A stretch of 29,143 nt of DNA from Candolleomyces eurysporus (Eukaryota > Basidiomycota > Agaricomycetes > Agaricales > Psathyrellaceae): assembly GCA_027579435.1 (NCBI GenBank), contig JANBPK010001572.1, positions 1 to 29,143 of the forward strand, read 5' to 3'. The position numbers were made by a program, and so were the translations under genes. The notes beneath the pieces were generated by a model, which saw only the letters and a program-made list of their open reading frames with translations, had not been told where the DNA came from and ran no database searches. Positions 9,593 to 19,991 of the stretch are shown piece by piece. Numbering within the stretch: the stretch's first letter is position 1; every line of letters starts with the position of its first letter.

Positions 9593-10088
9593 GTGTTAGC
9601 CAACCGACTGGTTTGAAATCGTCTAGGTGGAGCGTCGATCGTCGACACAATTGGCCTGTAGGCCCAAGTCTGCCGTTGGGAGTCGATTCGCTACCTGTGG
9701 CGAAGGATGGACGATGGACATTTAAATAACTTGGATATTCGGAACCAAGTCCTTGGAGGCGACGATTGGGGTTAGGGTTGGTGCATCGCTTGCAGCCTCA
9801 TGAGCCTTTGCAACTCTTCACATCTCCACATCCTCGAGGCCGAAGACCAAGGGCTTCCCATCCCACTGATCAATTCGAAACACTTTCCGGGCTACTGTCA
9901 ATCGCTATCCGCAACGTTGTAGCTGCATGCCGTGACGCAAGAGGTGCCACACGGCCATGCTTTAGACGCCCGCAACCTGCCTGCAGGACGTTCGAATGTC
10001 GCCAGGCACCCATTCTGGGGCTATATAAAAGACGCTGCTCTCTCACGTCAACGATCCTCGTAGGCCCAGCCAAGAACGCTGATACATC
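9593..10088. promoter_or_regulatory. Divergent promoter between membrane-protein and GTPase genes (right)
   Basis: 496 bp between two outward-facing ATGs. A TATATAAAA box at about 10022-10030 lies ~60 bp before the GTPase ATG (10089), and a TATTTAAAT-type box near 9720 faces the membrane gene. A telomere-like GGGGTTAGGGTTGG lies at 9769-9782. This is the fuller version of the divergent promoter, about 120 bp longer than the left one. Confidence 0.6.
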
Positions 10089-11125
10089 ATGGCAAAGCAA
10101 CAGCAGCAAGATACCAGGCTCGTCGCGTAAGTACCCCAGTCCCCTTGACTCTCGACGAGGTCGCTGAGATTTCCGCAGTGTTATGGGAGAAACTGGCGCT
10201 GGAAAGTCGTCGGTACGCTCCTATGTTATCCCAGTGTGATCGTCCAACCTGACGAAACCCTATGCCAGTTCATTAACGCTGTCCTCGGTGAGGAAGCTGC
10301 TCTCTCCAGCGACGGGTCCTTCTCGTGCACCAGAGCGGTCGAACAGTTCGAGTAGCGCAAGGACGGCTTGACGGTCACTCTTGTCGATGCATCTGGATTC
10401 GATGGTTATGGAGCGGAAGACACCAAGACCGACGCCGAGATTTTGCAGATGATTGCTGAATTTCTTAAAACTCAGTAAGCGGGTCTTTCTCGTTCGACTA
10501 GGAAATCACTGAGGTCGCAGTATAAAGGTACGAGGAGAAGAGAAAAATCTCGGGTGTCATGTTCCTCCTTCCTATCACCGCGGCACCGGCAGGAATCACT
10601 CCAAAGAACATGAGAATGTTCAAACGCCTCTGTGGAAACGGTCAGCTGAAGACCGTTGTCGTAGTCACCACTCGTTGGAATGAAGCTTGTTATAGCGAGG
10701 AAGGTCTCGAAGAAGCTGAGCAGTTGGAGGTATCGCTCATGGAGTCTGAAGGTCTCTTGAAAGACCTCAAAGATGCCGGTGCTCGTTTTCTTCGGGCGGG
10801 CCATTTCAGCAAAGAGACGCCCCAACCAGCCGGAGCCCAGTATCAGTCGCATGTCGCCGTGGTGGAAACCCTTCTCGGACTCGAGCCCGTTTATCTCCAA
10901 ATCCAGGAGACGGCTAGGGGAAAACCTATTCAAGAAACTGCCGTCGGTTCGGTCCTCGAGAAAGAGTTTGAGGATCTCAGAAATACCTTGAACGAGCGCG
11001 TGAACAGCATCCAGAAGACCGTCGAGTACTTGCAATCCGCCACCGATATTGAGAAGGAGGATCAGGAGAAACACAACGAGGCTCTTCATCTGCGTATCAA
11101 GAAGGAGTGGGAGAAGCTTCATTAG
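10089..11125 (+). pseudogene. P-loop GTPase, right-arm copy with in-frame stop
   Basis: Exons are 10089-10126, 10179-10212, 10269-10474 and 10528-11125, the same structure as the left copy including the 34-nt P-loop exon (GETGAGKS). In exon 3 a TAG at 10353-10355 replaces the Tyr codon of the left copy, 3 bp are lost beside it, and G3 is changed from DTPG to DASG. Downstream the frame stays open to TAG 11123-11125, with the TTRWNE G4 region and a charged helical C-terminus ending KKEWEKLH. Two independent hits on the G domain argue for real decay, not sequencing error. The stop lies in a non-homopolymer context. Confidence 0.8.
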
Positions 11126-12800
11126 AAGTGCTTACAGCGAGTCGTCCCATTCCCCACCTCACAGTAATCGGAATGGCTCCCAACCTATACCAGCACACAT
11201 GCCCAACTTCTGCAACAGCAACAACAAATGGAGATGGAGGCCTTATGGAGGGCCTGGTGTAGGCTCAGCATGAGAACGTTTTCTCTGCAGTAACAACAGC
11301 GGGGACAGTAGGCTCAGCAAGTTTCGCCTCAGCGACCGGCATACAGTCTCAGTTTACGGTTTATCCGACATCGCATTCGCGTCCGCCTCTGTTGTACTCT
11401 TTTGGGCGTAACATCAACGTGCGTGCGGGTTCGATCAGCCCACCGCCCCCAGCTTTGCCGATGTTTCCTCCGAGCTCAACAGATTGTGGAAGGGAAAGTG
11501 TGGGTTTCGATTGATTCGGTGCACACACTCTCAGTATCTAGCATTTTTGTTGGGAATTGATTGCTAATGCAGGCCGTAATGGCTAGGTACTACGCCCTTG
11601 GGTATTGCTTACGGTGTTTCGCGTATTGCTTGTGGACCAGGTGCCGTAGGCCTTACTTGGCCTGGATTATTCGAGAAGTTCCCCCAAGGTATGTGAAAAT
11701 CCATCCTCGTCCGAACTCTTATTCTCAACAGAGTGTTCGCTTTTCCAGATCCCCGCTACGAGAAGTTACTCGCGTTCCTGTGTGGAGACGAAGAATGCAA
11801 ACTAGCATTTCGAAATGCCCCATGCCCTTCGAGACGAGTTCGCTGTGGATGGCCATCGGTTGCCGGAGATTCCAGTAAGCAAATCCGTTCGCGTCTTCTC
11901 CCACAACAGTACCCATGTTGACTAGCTCATCTTCAGCCACCTATAGCCCGGAAAGAGACCTATCGGCCTCACCATTGATGCCCTCGCCTGCTCTGGAGTG
12001 CGCCAAATATCAGATCACCAGGGATATTGGAGCCGTCACTAATCTCGGTAAGTACCTTGGCCGCTTTACTCGCAATTTTCGCGTTCAGATTCTAATCATA
12101 CATTGCAGAAGATCACAGCTGCTTTCGTTGCGAGCGCCCGTGCCGGCGACAATACACGGAAGGACAAACGTACATTAGGCTGAAGAATATCATCGAGCTC
12201 GAGGCCACTGCGACTCATTGTGCTCGCCTCACGAACCTTCATCACTTGAAGCCTTCGCAGAACCTAATCGTCTGCAATGCTGTTGGTGGTAACGTCAATT
12301 TGGCCGTGCACAAGGTGGTTTTGAAACATCATTTCGGTGAGTAGCTCAATCCTGATGAATCGTAACCCCTGTGTGTTGCAAACTATTGGACAGATGGTGC
12401 ACCTCGAGATTGCAGAGACGTGTGCTCGCTCTGGAGTGAATTGTGGGTCTGTTCCTTGATTTGAGGTTCCGGGAGCTTGAAGTCAAGGTTCGTAATGCTT
12501 GGCTTTGCAACGCTTTGTCCCGCACTAAGTAAGGGTTATTGATCAGACAGTCTTGGCGGATTAGCCTACAAGCCTCGACCCGTCACTTCAAAGTAACCCG
12601 ACCAGAAAATTTGCCTCTTCTCGCAGATTGTCTGAGGTATCACAGCGCTGACCTGTGTTCCGACCGTGAGTCATTGATGCTCGGGGAATTTGGTAAACGT
12701 GGATCAATATTCAAGTGGACAGTTTGTAAAGTATACCGATAATGCTATGGGAGGGATCTTGATATCATTACCACAGTTTCTGCTCATAGATACCTATTCT
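11126..12800 (+). pseudogene. Decayed multi-exon gene(s) of unknown family
   Basis: No long frame exists, but several stretches look like exons with splice-type borders. A Gln-rich LLQQQQQMEMEALWRAW segment lies near 11205-11255. A Pro/Ser-rich frame of about 80 codons follows (11265-11510). A segment reading GIAYGVSRIACGPGAVGLTW lies near 11590-11690, followed by GTATGT. A frame with FAFPDPRYEKLLAFLCGDEE lies near 11733-11800. A Cys-containing stretch CFRCERPCRRQ, with about 75 open codons, lies near 12105-12340 between TTGCAG and GTGAGT. Stops and frame changes separate them. I do not recognise the family. The Gln-rich and Pro-rich start could be a lost tail of the neighbouring GTPase gene. 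Confidence 0.35.
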
Positions 12801-12912
12801 ACTGGAGGTCACACTGATAGTCACCGGAAATGTAGCAGCAGAATGCTATATTGAATAGTGATAACTACAATACCGACAATCTTTATGGAAAACACAAAAT
12901 ACTTTTCAGTGG

Positions 12913-13663
12913 TCAGGGAGAGATTGTTTTTTCCAGTGCCCTTTCCAAGTCTGAGGGCTTGCGTATGTTAGGCATAAAATAGATTGCGCGCGATGGGGCT
13001 ATGACCTGCAACGTTTCTTCTTGGTTCCGCCCAATAGTAAGAGTGGCAATGTAATTATCGTCGACATCAGCGTCAGCGTCAACATCGCCCAAGTCAAACC
13101 AAACATCCTGGCATAGATTGGAGTAGCCTGGGAGTGGCATTTGGCCCGGTGCGCTAAGCACTTCCTTTACAGTGCGTTCAACAGCTAAGGACCAAAACGA
13201 CGAGACTTCGATCTTGAGTTCTTTAGGTTTCATATCCCTGTCTTTCGTAGCATGCTTCATCTCGACCAGGGGTAGCCTTAATTCTGGCAGTCGAACACCG
13301 CGCTTCTTTGCGCTCTCGTCGTCGACATGATAATCCCACCGGAACACCTCAAGTCTTTCATCTTGAATGATTCGATCCCGGTTATACACCAGCTCAGCTG
13401 ACTTCAGTTCCTCCCCTGTTTGAGTAATCTCCCCAGACACACTGGATTTGAATATATTCGGCGACAGAGACGCTTTGGCTGCTGTCTGCAGAGCCGTTTT
13501 GTCCGATTGCACGCGNTTTTTCTGACGCGGTTGTCTCTTCTGGGTGAATTTTTGTCGATTTCCACCGAGCATCGCCAGCATTCACCAAAATCTTGAGGTA
13601 GCTTTGCAGATATTGGAATGGGATTGTAGGATGACTGTTCTCCCGACGGGTCTGACATTTCAT
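12913..13663 (-). CDS. Hypothetical protein, possibly 5'-truncated
   Basis: Minus-strand frame from ATG 13663 to the stop at 12913-12915. A single N at 13516, beside a T run, splits it. Leaving the N out gives one open frame of 249 aa. The protein is mostly soluble and charged, with the segment VEMKHATKDRDMKPKELKIE, an Asp-Ala-rich patch (DLGDVDADADVDD) and no membrane segment or signal peptide. Its start lies only ~24 bp from the breakpoint at 13687 where caspase sequence begins, so its promoter or first exon may have been removed. No family is recognised. Confidence 0.55.
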
Positions 13664-13686
13664 CCGGGTGAATTGCACACGAGCTC

Positions 13687-14502
13687 TACGTTTCCCTCCA
13701 GAGTCTTCAGAGGTGGTATTCTAAAACGTGGTTAGGCAAACCCCCCAGTGTCAAGACCACCACAGGATACGGTTCCTTTTTGACAGAAAAGTTGCCAATA
13801 CAAAGCCTGTCTTGAACGCGACCCTGAAAAAGAAGACATTGACCATTGCTGGTGCCGGAGCAATTCACGGGATATCTATCGGGAGCAAATTTGCTATCTG
13901 GAACTCGGGGAATGATTTGGACAAGGAACCTCTAGAGATAGTGACCGTTGAAAAGATCAAGGGACACGAGTCGCTCGCCACACTCAGCAAGAAAGCCAAT
14001 TCTAAATCACTTGTCGCCCAGATTAAACACAATCCCTTGCCCAAACCTTCGATCTACGTTCCCAAAACTATCCAAAGCATGGAGTGCTTCATGAACTTGT
14101 TCTCAGAAGGCGAAGGCCGGCGCCCATTGGGGATCACCGTCACCGAGGATAAAACCCTTGCCAGTGTTGGTCTTACCTACCTCGATGAACACGACGAAAT
14201 TGGATTTGAAATGCTGAAACCGAAAGACCAAGATCAGAAAATCCGTCACACAATCGACCCCACTGTCGAAGATCTTCATGGAGCATTGGAACATCTCTGC
14301 CACTATTACTATCACCGCGATCGCGCCGATGAAATCAGGAAGGAGCCGGTGACCATTGGAGAAGGAAAAGATAAAACCCCATTCTCATCCAAATTCACCA
14401 TCGACGTGTTCACGCTGGAAGAAAATGATGAAGAGATCTACATGCCAAGCGGTCCAAATCTGAACATCCATGGCACCGGAGTCGAGCTGACCGTTGGACC
14501 AC
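13687..14502 (+). repeat. Direct repeat copy 2 (caspase intron 3/exon 4)
   Basis: Near-identical to 5322-6135. It begins inside what was intron 3, after CACACGAGCTC, and continues without a break into the rest of caspase exon 4, so this copy is the original 3' continuation of gene A. Confidence 0.9.
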
Positions 14503-16112
14503 ACAATGAAGACGATATGTATGGCTTCAGAATCAAAAACAATACCAAGTTCCCGGTGTTCCCGTATCTGTTTTATTTTGACAATTCAGACTTCAGCATA
14601 AGTACGCAGTTCTCATTCCGATCTTTGTGTTCGTGTGTTCTAACCTAGCCTCGATGCAATGTCTTAGCGCCCATATACCAACCTGTAGCTGTTGCACAGC
14701 CCGGGTCCAAAGAGCTTTCAATCCCCTCTCTGCCAGGGAATGAGTCTCTCGCAATTGGCTATGGGTCAGCAGGCGCCACACCCCAGAATCTCGCTATCTC
14801 AAACGACAATCTGGACCAAGAGCAAGGCCATCTCTATCTCTATGTGTCAACGCTACCCGTTGACCTTTCCTTCTTGAAAAAAGGCTCAATATCAGAGAAG
14901 ACCAGAGGCTTCAAAAGTAATTCCCCCCCCAACTCAGCCCGCGCCGATCTGGGGCCTCCTCACTGTCCCTGTTGTCATTAAGAGAGGTGATGAGCCTACA
15001 CCACCCCGGATGATTGGGTGAGTGCGAAACTTCGTTAATCTTGAGATACGATGGATTAATTGTTGGGCGTTTAGCATCATCGGCTCAAAAAGTAATGGGA
15101 AGAGCGCGGTACGATGATCAAGTATATCTGTCCTATGTATCCACTGACTGCCTATGCTGTCATGATCATCAGTTCTTAGAACAACTGTCCAAGTCACTCT
15201 ATGGCAACACGATTCAAGTTCTTAAGCCATCCTTCAAAAATGCGTTCATCAAAGAATACAACATCACCCTTCCAGGGCCTGATAAGGAGTCGTTGACCCT
15301 TGTCGACCTGCCCGCATTCGAGGATAGCAATATATACAACCACGTCTCGGTGCTCAAAGCCATAGTAGCGTATTTAGGGACACAGTGAGTGAACGCCTGC
15401 AATCAGGAGGAACTGAGAATTCCATTGACCTCTGCACACCAGATATCAACAGGGTCGTCAATTGTCGTCCCTCATCTGGTGCTACAACATCTCGAAGCCT
15501 AGGTTTACGATAGTCGATGGAGATAACCTCAACCTCGTCAAAGACATTACTGGTCCAAAGGCGATCAAGAACGTGACGGTGTTAACGACGAATTGGAACA
15601 AGGGAGCTACAGTGGGTGCCAACGTTGCGAAACCTCGAACCGTGGCTTCTGTGGCATCTTCGCTTCAACGCTATGAAAAAGCCGAATCTCAGCTCAAGAC
15701 TCTTTTCGGAACAGGGGTCACACCGGTCACATTCGAGAGGTTTGGCACATTCTCTGACCCAGCGGCTCGGAAGGCGATGTTAGACGGCGCGTCCACAGTG
15801 GACCCTTTGGAATTGATTCGATCCCTGTTGTCGAACAAGAATGAAGTGCTGCAAGTCCAAAGTGAAGCTTGCGAGACGAAGAAATTGTCGGGAACCACTG
15901 CGGGAAACAGGCTCCGGGCGAAGCTAGAGTTAGAAATTCAGAAGAAACGTCAGGAGGTTCAGGAACTTATTAAGGAGCTTGAGGATATGGCCGAGGATGA
16001 CACGGAACGGAAGGCGATCCAGGAAGAAACCGTCGAAGCTGGGCAGGATATTTTGAGGTGGAAGGCAACATTGGAGAATATCGAATTGGTTGGTAGTGCT
16101 TTTACTGTATGA
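13687..16112 (+). pseudogene. 5'-truncated caspase-GTPase fusion gene B
   Basis: Exons by match to gene C are 13736-14601, 14668-15017, 15075-15108, 15173-15384 and 15443-16112, with introns of 57-66 bp. Exons 4, 6 and 8 have exactly the lengths seen in C (866, 34, 670 nt). The caspase His and Cys exons and the start are missing, as sequence before intron 3 is replaced by unrelated DNA. A C8 run at 14923-14930 shifts the frame by +1 before the conserved IWGLLTVPVV segment; seven C would keep it open, so this may be a homopolymer miscall. The GTPase part has canonical G1 GSKSNGKS, G3 VDLPAF (Gly replaced by Ala) and G4-like TTNWNKG, then a charged helical tail. It could be expressed as the lost 3' half of gene A only if a new promoter exists. 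Confidence 0.8.
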
Positions 16113-16200
16113 TTTCGTATTTATGGGAACGGTTTTCGAAAAATCTTTTTAAGGAAAATATTAGATGGAACTCCAATCGAAATTGTTGTATTTCTAGTAT
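16113..16200 (+). other. Conserved 3' UTR of caspase-GTPase genes (copy B)
   Basis: The 88 bp after the B stop resemble the 88 bp after the C stop (23328-23415), both ending TTGTATTTCTAGTAT. Non-coding similarity to this depth points to duplication of whole transcription units and possibly a shared 3'-end signal. Confidence 0.5.
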
Positions 16201-16519
16201 GCGAACGACGTGATATCTCTGCTGTAGAGTGCCTGAGAATGAAGTCAATTTATACAAATGCCATAGCTAGAGTAGATCGGCGCGGCAAATTCAGCATCGA
16301 GGCCTCAGGCCTTGAGAGTCAATATATAGTACGGTTCGATCGGCGAAGTGCAGTCTGGGGTGGGGTAAATAGGGCAGGTAAGAAGCATGCATAGCGCAGG
16401 GAAACAAAGATAGAACGGCATAACAAAACGGATAAGACGAACAAGCCACAGAAGAGAAGAATTATGACGCAGCGGGGAAGATGTGAAGAACGAAAATGCG
16501 ACCTGCAGAAGACGCACAC
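16201..16519. other. Convergent intergenic region
   Basis: About 320 bp between the 3' end of gene B and the 3' end of the minus-strand GTPase-coiled-coil gene. I see no coding sequence or repeat here; it is presumably the two 3' UTRs. Confidence 0.4.
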
Positions 16520-19422
16520 CTAGTTGTTACCAGTGGGCCACCCGGGCGTGTAGGTGGTTCCTCCTCCGTATGAATTTCCGGATGGGGGCGGACAGGTTTG
16601 AGGTAGATTGTAAGTGGAGAAACCCGGTGATGCAGCCTGGTGTTGATTGTAAGTGGAGAAACCCTGCGTTGTTGGTGATGCAGATTGATTGTAAGGAGAG
16701 AAACCCATCGCTGGTGATGGAGTTTGGTACTGATTGGGTAGTGTACCGGTTGGATATGGGGATGTTGCCGGGGGTGGGAATTGATGAACCGACGTTCGAG
16801 TTGGCCATTCCGGAATGAGTTCAGCTCCTGCTCCAATCTTCCCCTTGAAAAACTCAGCCTCGGAAGCCAGGCGCTGAACTTGGCTCTGCAAACGGCCCGA
16901 TTCCTGCTTCCACCACTCCATCGCCGTCTCCAACCGCTGCGCATGGAGCTTGCCCTCAGTCACTTGGCTGCTGAGGCTGGTCGATTCCTGAGCCTGCCTT
17001 TCCGATATCTTCTTCCACTCTTCTAGCTGCAGCTGCAGGGAGGCAATCTGATCCGTGGAGATCTTGCTGTTAGTAGTCCGGTCTTGAAGTTGCTTCTCCA
17101 TGCGAGTCAATTCCCGAGCCTGATCGTTCGATTTCTTGTTCCACTCTGCGACGTCCTTCTCAAGCGAAGTAATCTGCTGCCTGTGGTGCTCGCTTTTGGT
17201 AGCCTTGGCCTGAGCTTGCTTCCTTAGGCAAGCCGATTCCTGAGTCTCCAGATCCAATTTCTCTCTCGACTCCTTGAGAGCTTCCCTCACTCTTGCGAGC
17301 TCAAGCTCCGTTTCAAGCTGAGATGTCTTGCAGGCGTGAGACTCCTCCAGCTCCTTCTTCAAGGAGGCTATCTGCTGCATAAGGAGCTCATTTTCGGTAG
17401 TCCTAGCTTGTACTTGGTCCTTCAAACGAGTTGATTCCTGAACCTGTTCCTGCGATCTCTTCTTCCCCTCCTCCAGCTCGGTCTTCAGAGAGGTAATTCG
17501 CTGCGCCCCGTCCTGCAACTGTGCCCTTAACAGGGCTAATTCCTGCACCTGCTCCTCTGATCTCTTGTTCCTTTCATACAGCTCGGCCCTCAGAGAGGTC
17601 AATTGCCCAGTACCGTGCTCGCTCTCAGTTGTCTGTGCCCTTAGGCGAACCAACTCGAGAGCCTGCATCTCCAACTCATTTTTCGCGTCCCTGAACGCCT
17701 CCCTCGTTTTCTCAAGCTCGAGCTCTGTTTCGAACCTAGAGTTTTTTACGAGGTCTCGGTCGGTCTTCATCTCCTCAAGTAGAGCACGAAGTCCCCAAAC
17801 ATAGACGCTGTCGCTCTCCATTTTGATGATCTCCACCTGAGCCGTCTGCTCCGCTAGCGCAGACTTGACCTCATTCAGCTTCTCCAAAAGCGTGACCTTA
17901 TCGGTCTGGAGCTCTAAAGCTTTCTGTCGAGCCTCATGCAGGCCGTCGTTCAGCTTGAGCTCGCGTTCGCGGAGACTCTGCCACCCGGCCTTTAACTCGT
18001 CACGCTCCTTCTTGCTGGCTTCGAGAGCCTGTTTCAGCTCAGTGCTAACGTGACTACTAAGCTTTCCATGAGCTTCGAGTATTTCGCAGTGCTTGCTCTT
18101 CAACTCTTGTTCTTGCTTGACTCCGAATGATAAGAGCTGGTCCGCGATCAAAGACTGAGGCGACAATCATCAGCTTTCAATGTTCATCGGTCAAGGATTG
18201 GAGCAGAGCGTACCTTCTGCCGGTCTTCCCAAGCCTTCCACCGAGTAGAGAATTCGCCAAGCAATGTCTTTCGTCTGTCGATACGCTGCGTATCTTCATT
18301 CGTCTCTATCCACTCCGACTCGATATTCGTTGGAGATTGCAGGTCCTCGAGGTCGTGCCCCATCCATCCTCCAGGATCTTGCTTGAGAGGTTTGGGTTCG
18401 TTCGCTGGAGCTATAGAGCCTGTGTCACAGGATTCTTGTACAGGTTCTTCTTCCTCTGTTTGATCCTGAGTATCCACTCCGTCAAGTTCGGGGCAAGCAT
18501 CATGTCCCTGGATCATCGCTCCTTCGGCCTCCTGCTCCTGGGTATCCTTCCCGTTAGCCTCGAAGCAGCGCTCTCGGATCACCCTTCCTTTGGCCGCATG
18601 ATCTTGATTTTTCACTCCGCCAGTCTCGAGACCGAGCAGCTGTTCCACGATGGTGGGTGGGGATGGGTATTTATCTCTCGGGGGTTGGGGAGCATTGTCA
18701 TCGAAATGGCCGGTGCGAAGGAATCGAACACCTGCATCGTTGAGATCTCTCAGAAATCCGGGAGACTCAAGAAGCAATTGTTCTGCAGCTTCTGCCTCAC
18801 GAAGGGCTTCCTCGTCGTAGTAAGACTCGTCCCATCGGGTCGTGACTACGACGACATTCTTCAACTGATCGTCACCACAGAGCGTTTTAAACATCCGCAT
18901 CATCTTACTTGAACCCTGCGGTAAGGGACTTGGAGTAGTGATGGAATGGAGTAAGACAATGCCAGAGAAGCTCGTCGTCCTGTCGTGCCTTCACGTTAGG
19001 TCAGTCGGTTAGTATCTTAGAGGAGTGGTCCGCTTACTGTCCATCGAGAAAGTCAGACATCATCTGAAGAATCTGAATATCTCTCTTCACGTCCTGAGAG
19101 TCCTTATCGTAGCTGTTGAATCCACGGGTATCCACAAGCGAAACTACAAAGCCGTCTCTTCGCTCGTAGTCAAACTTTTCAACCCCTTTGGTGCACGACC
19201 ATGCCTCGGAGCTGACTTTCGCAACTTCCTTGCCGAAGAAAGCGTTAATGAACTGAAATACACCTTTATCAAGTCGGAACATCGTGCCCTATCACAAATA
19301 CGTACTGAGGACTTCCCCACCCCAGGATCCCCCACCACCCCGCGAGAGGAGTGTCAGCCAAAGGTGTTTGTCAGGGGTTGTGCAAGCTTGACTAACGCGA
19401 CCGTTTTCTTTGGGTGCTCCAT
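16520..19422 (-). CDS. P-loop GTPase with long coiled coil and Pro/Tyr-rich tail
   Basis: Five exons: 19397-19422, 19306-19339, 19038-19252, 18214-18979 and 16520-18154. Phases fit and give 891 aa. G1 GDPGVGKS lies on the 34-nt exon (about residues 12-19); G3 is DTRG; G4-like is TTRWD. An acidic linker (Glu/Gln/Asp-rich, about 230-330) follows, then ~430 residues of coiled coil (about 355-790) built from diverged ~40-residue units around ITSLKxELEExKKRSxEQ. The tail (about 791-891) holds three GFS-[PT]-YN repeats in Pro/Ser/Gln-rich sequence. The first intron has a GT donor and a plausible branch site, but its acceptor reads CGG instead of CAG at 19340-19342. Either one base is wrong or mutated, or the start is elsewhere. 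The architecture suggests a self-assembling or scaffolding GTPase; that is inference. Confidence 0.82.
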
Positions 19423-19869
19423 GGTGGACAAGGACTTCTGACAAGGCCTACGAGAAAGGCGGACGGGAAAGAAAAGCGGGGACTCGAAAGAGGTAGTGTT
19501 CTTGGTTATTCAGCCTCAAAATCCAAAGCGCTTAATCCGTGGGTCTTCTCCCGGCTTTTGTCACAGCGTGCACCTTCATTATTGGGGGCTATCAAGATGC
19601 AATCGATAGCAAGCTCCGAGAGCGTTTCAAGGAGATGAATGAGAGTTCTTGTGAATAGAGAATCGCAGGCCATTCTAGGCCTCGCGATTGAGGAGATGTT
19701 CCTAGAAACTTTGCAGCTACCACGAAAACGATAGTAGTTCCCCGTAGTCAGCCCATCGATATGTGTCTCCTGTTGGACTACATTGCGTTTCACGTCGACA
19801 TCATACACTAGACGAATAGTCTCGAGCAGACACGTGCGGAGGGACGTGCCCAATTATATATCTTCCCGA
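19423..19869. promoter_or_regulatory. Divergent intergenic region before caspase-GTPase gene C
   Basis: About 450 bp between the outward-facing starts of the GTPase-coiled-coil gene and gene C. A TATA-like AATTATATATC at about 19852-19862 precedes gene C by ~130 bp. I see no convincing gene in either strand. Confidence 0.4.
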
Positions 19870-19900
19870 AATGGGAGGTATCTAATTATAGTATGGGCGC
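19870..19900 (+). promoter_or_regulatory. Conserved upstream element of caspase gene C
   Basis: AATGGGAGGTATCTAATTAT then AGTATGGGCGC: the same block as before gene A, with a 6-bp expansion in the middle, 92 bp before the ATG. Confidence 0.5.
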
Positions 19901-19991
19901 TTTCGAAGCCTTGACATACCCAGAGCCTAGCTATTTGGTACGCATCCACCTTATCCGCAACCTAAACGATTAGGCTCCTCCACTACGATCG

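Larger units (their letters stand above)
6137..11075 (-). repeat. Right arm of large inverted repeat
   Basis: Mirror image of 1-4608. It starts within antisense caspase exon 2 (TGATGAGCCAGCTCC at 6136-6150) and runs past the GTPase C-terminus. The position matching window base 1 is about 11075; similarity may extend beyond it but the left partner lies outside the window. Relative to the left arm it keeps the fuller promoter, a third SIM exon and a 17-codon segment, so it may be closer to the ancestral layout. It carries a stop codon in the GTPase gene. Confidence 0.92.

Noticed and set aside
1..11075. Arms as long terminal repeats or ends of a large DNA transposon
   Set aside because: The arms are inverted and full of host-type genes with introns. 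No reverse transcriptase, integrase or transposase is seen, and no target duplication can be defined.
14923..14943. A 21-bp GT..AG intron that would remove the C8 run in gene B
   Set aside because: It is too short for a spliceosomal intron here (others are 48-71 bp), and gene C has no intron at this place.
18127..18912. 261-codon plus-strand open frame over the GTPase exon
   Set aside because: It is antisense to exon 4 of the coiled-coil GTPase gene, whose sense frame has G motifs and fitting splice phases.
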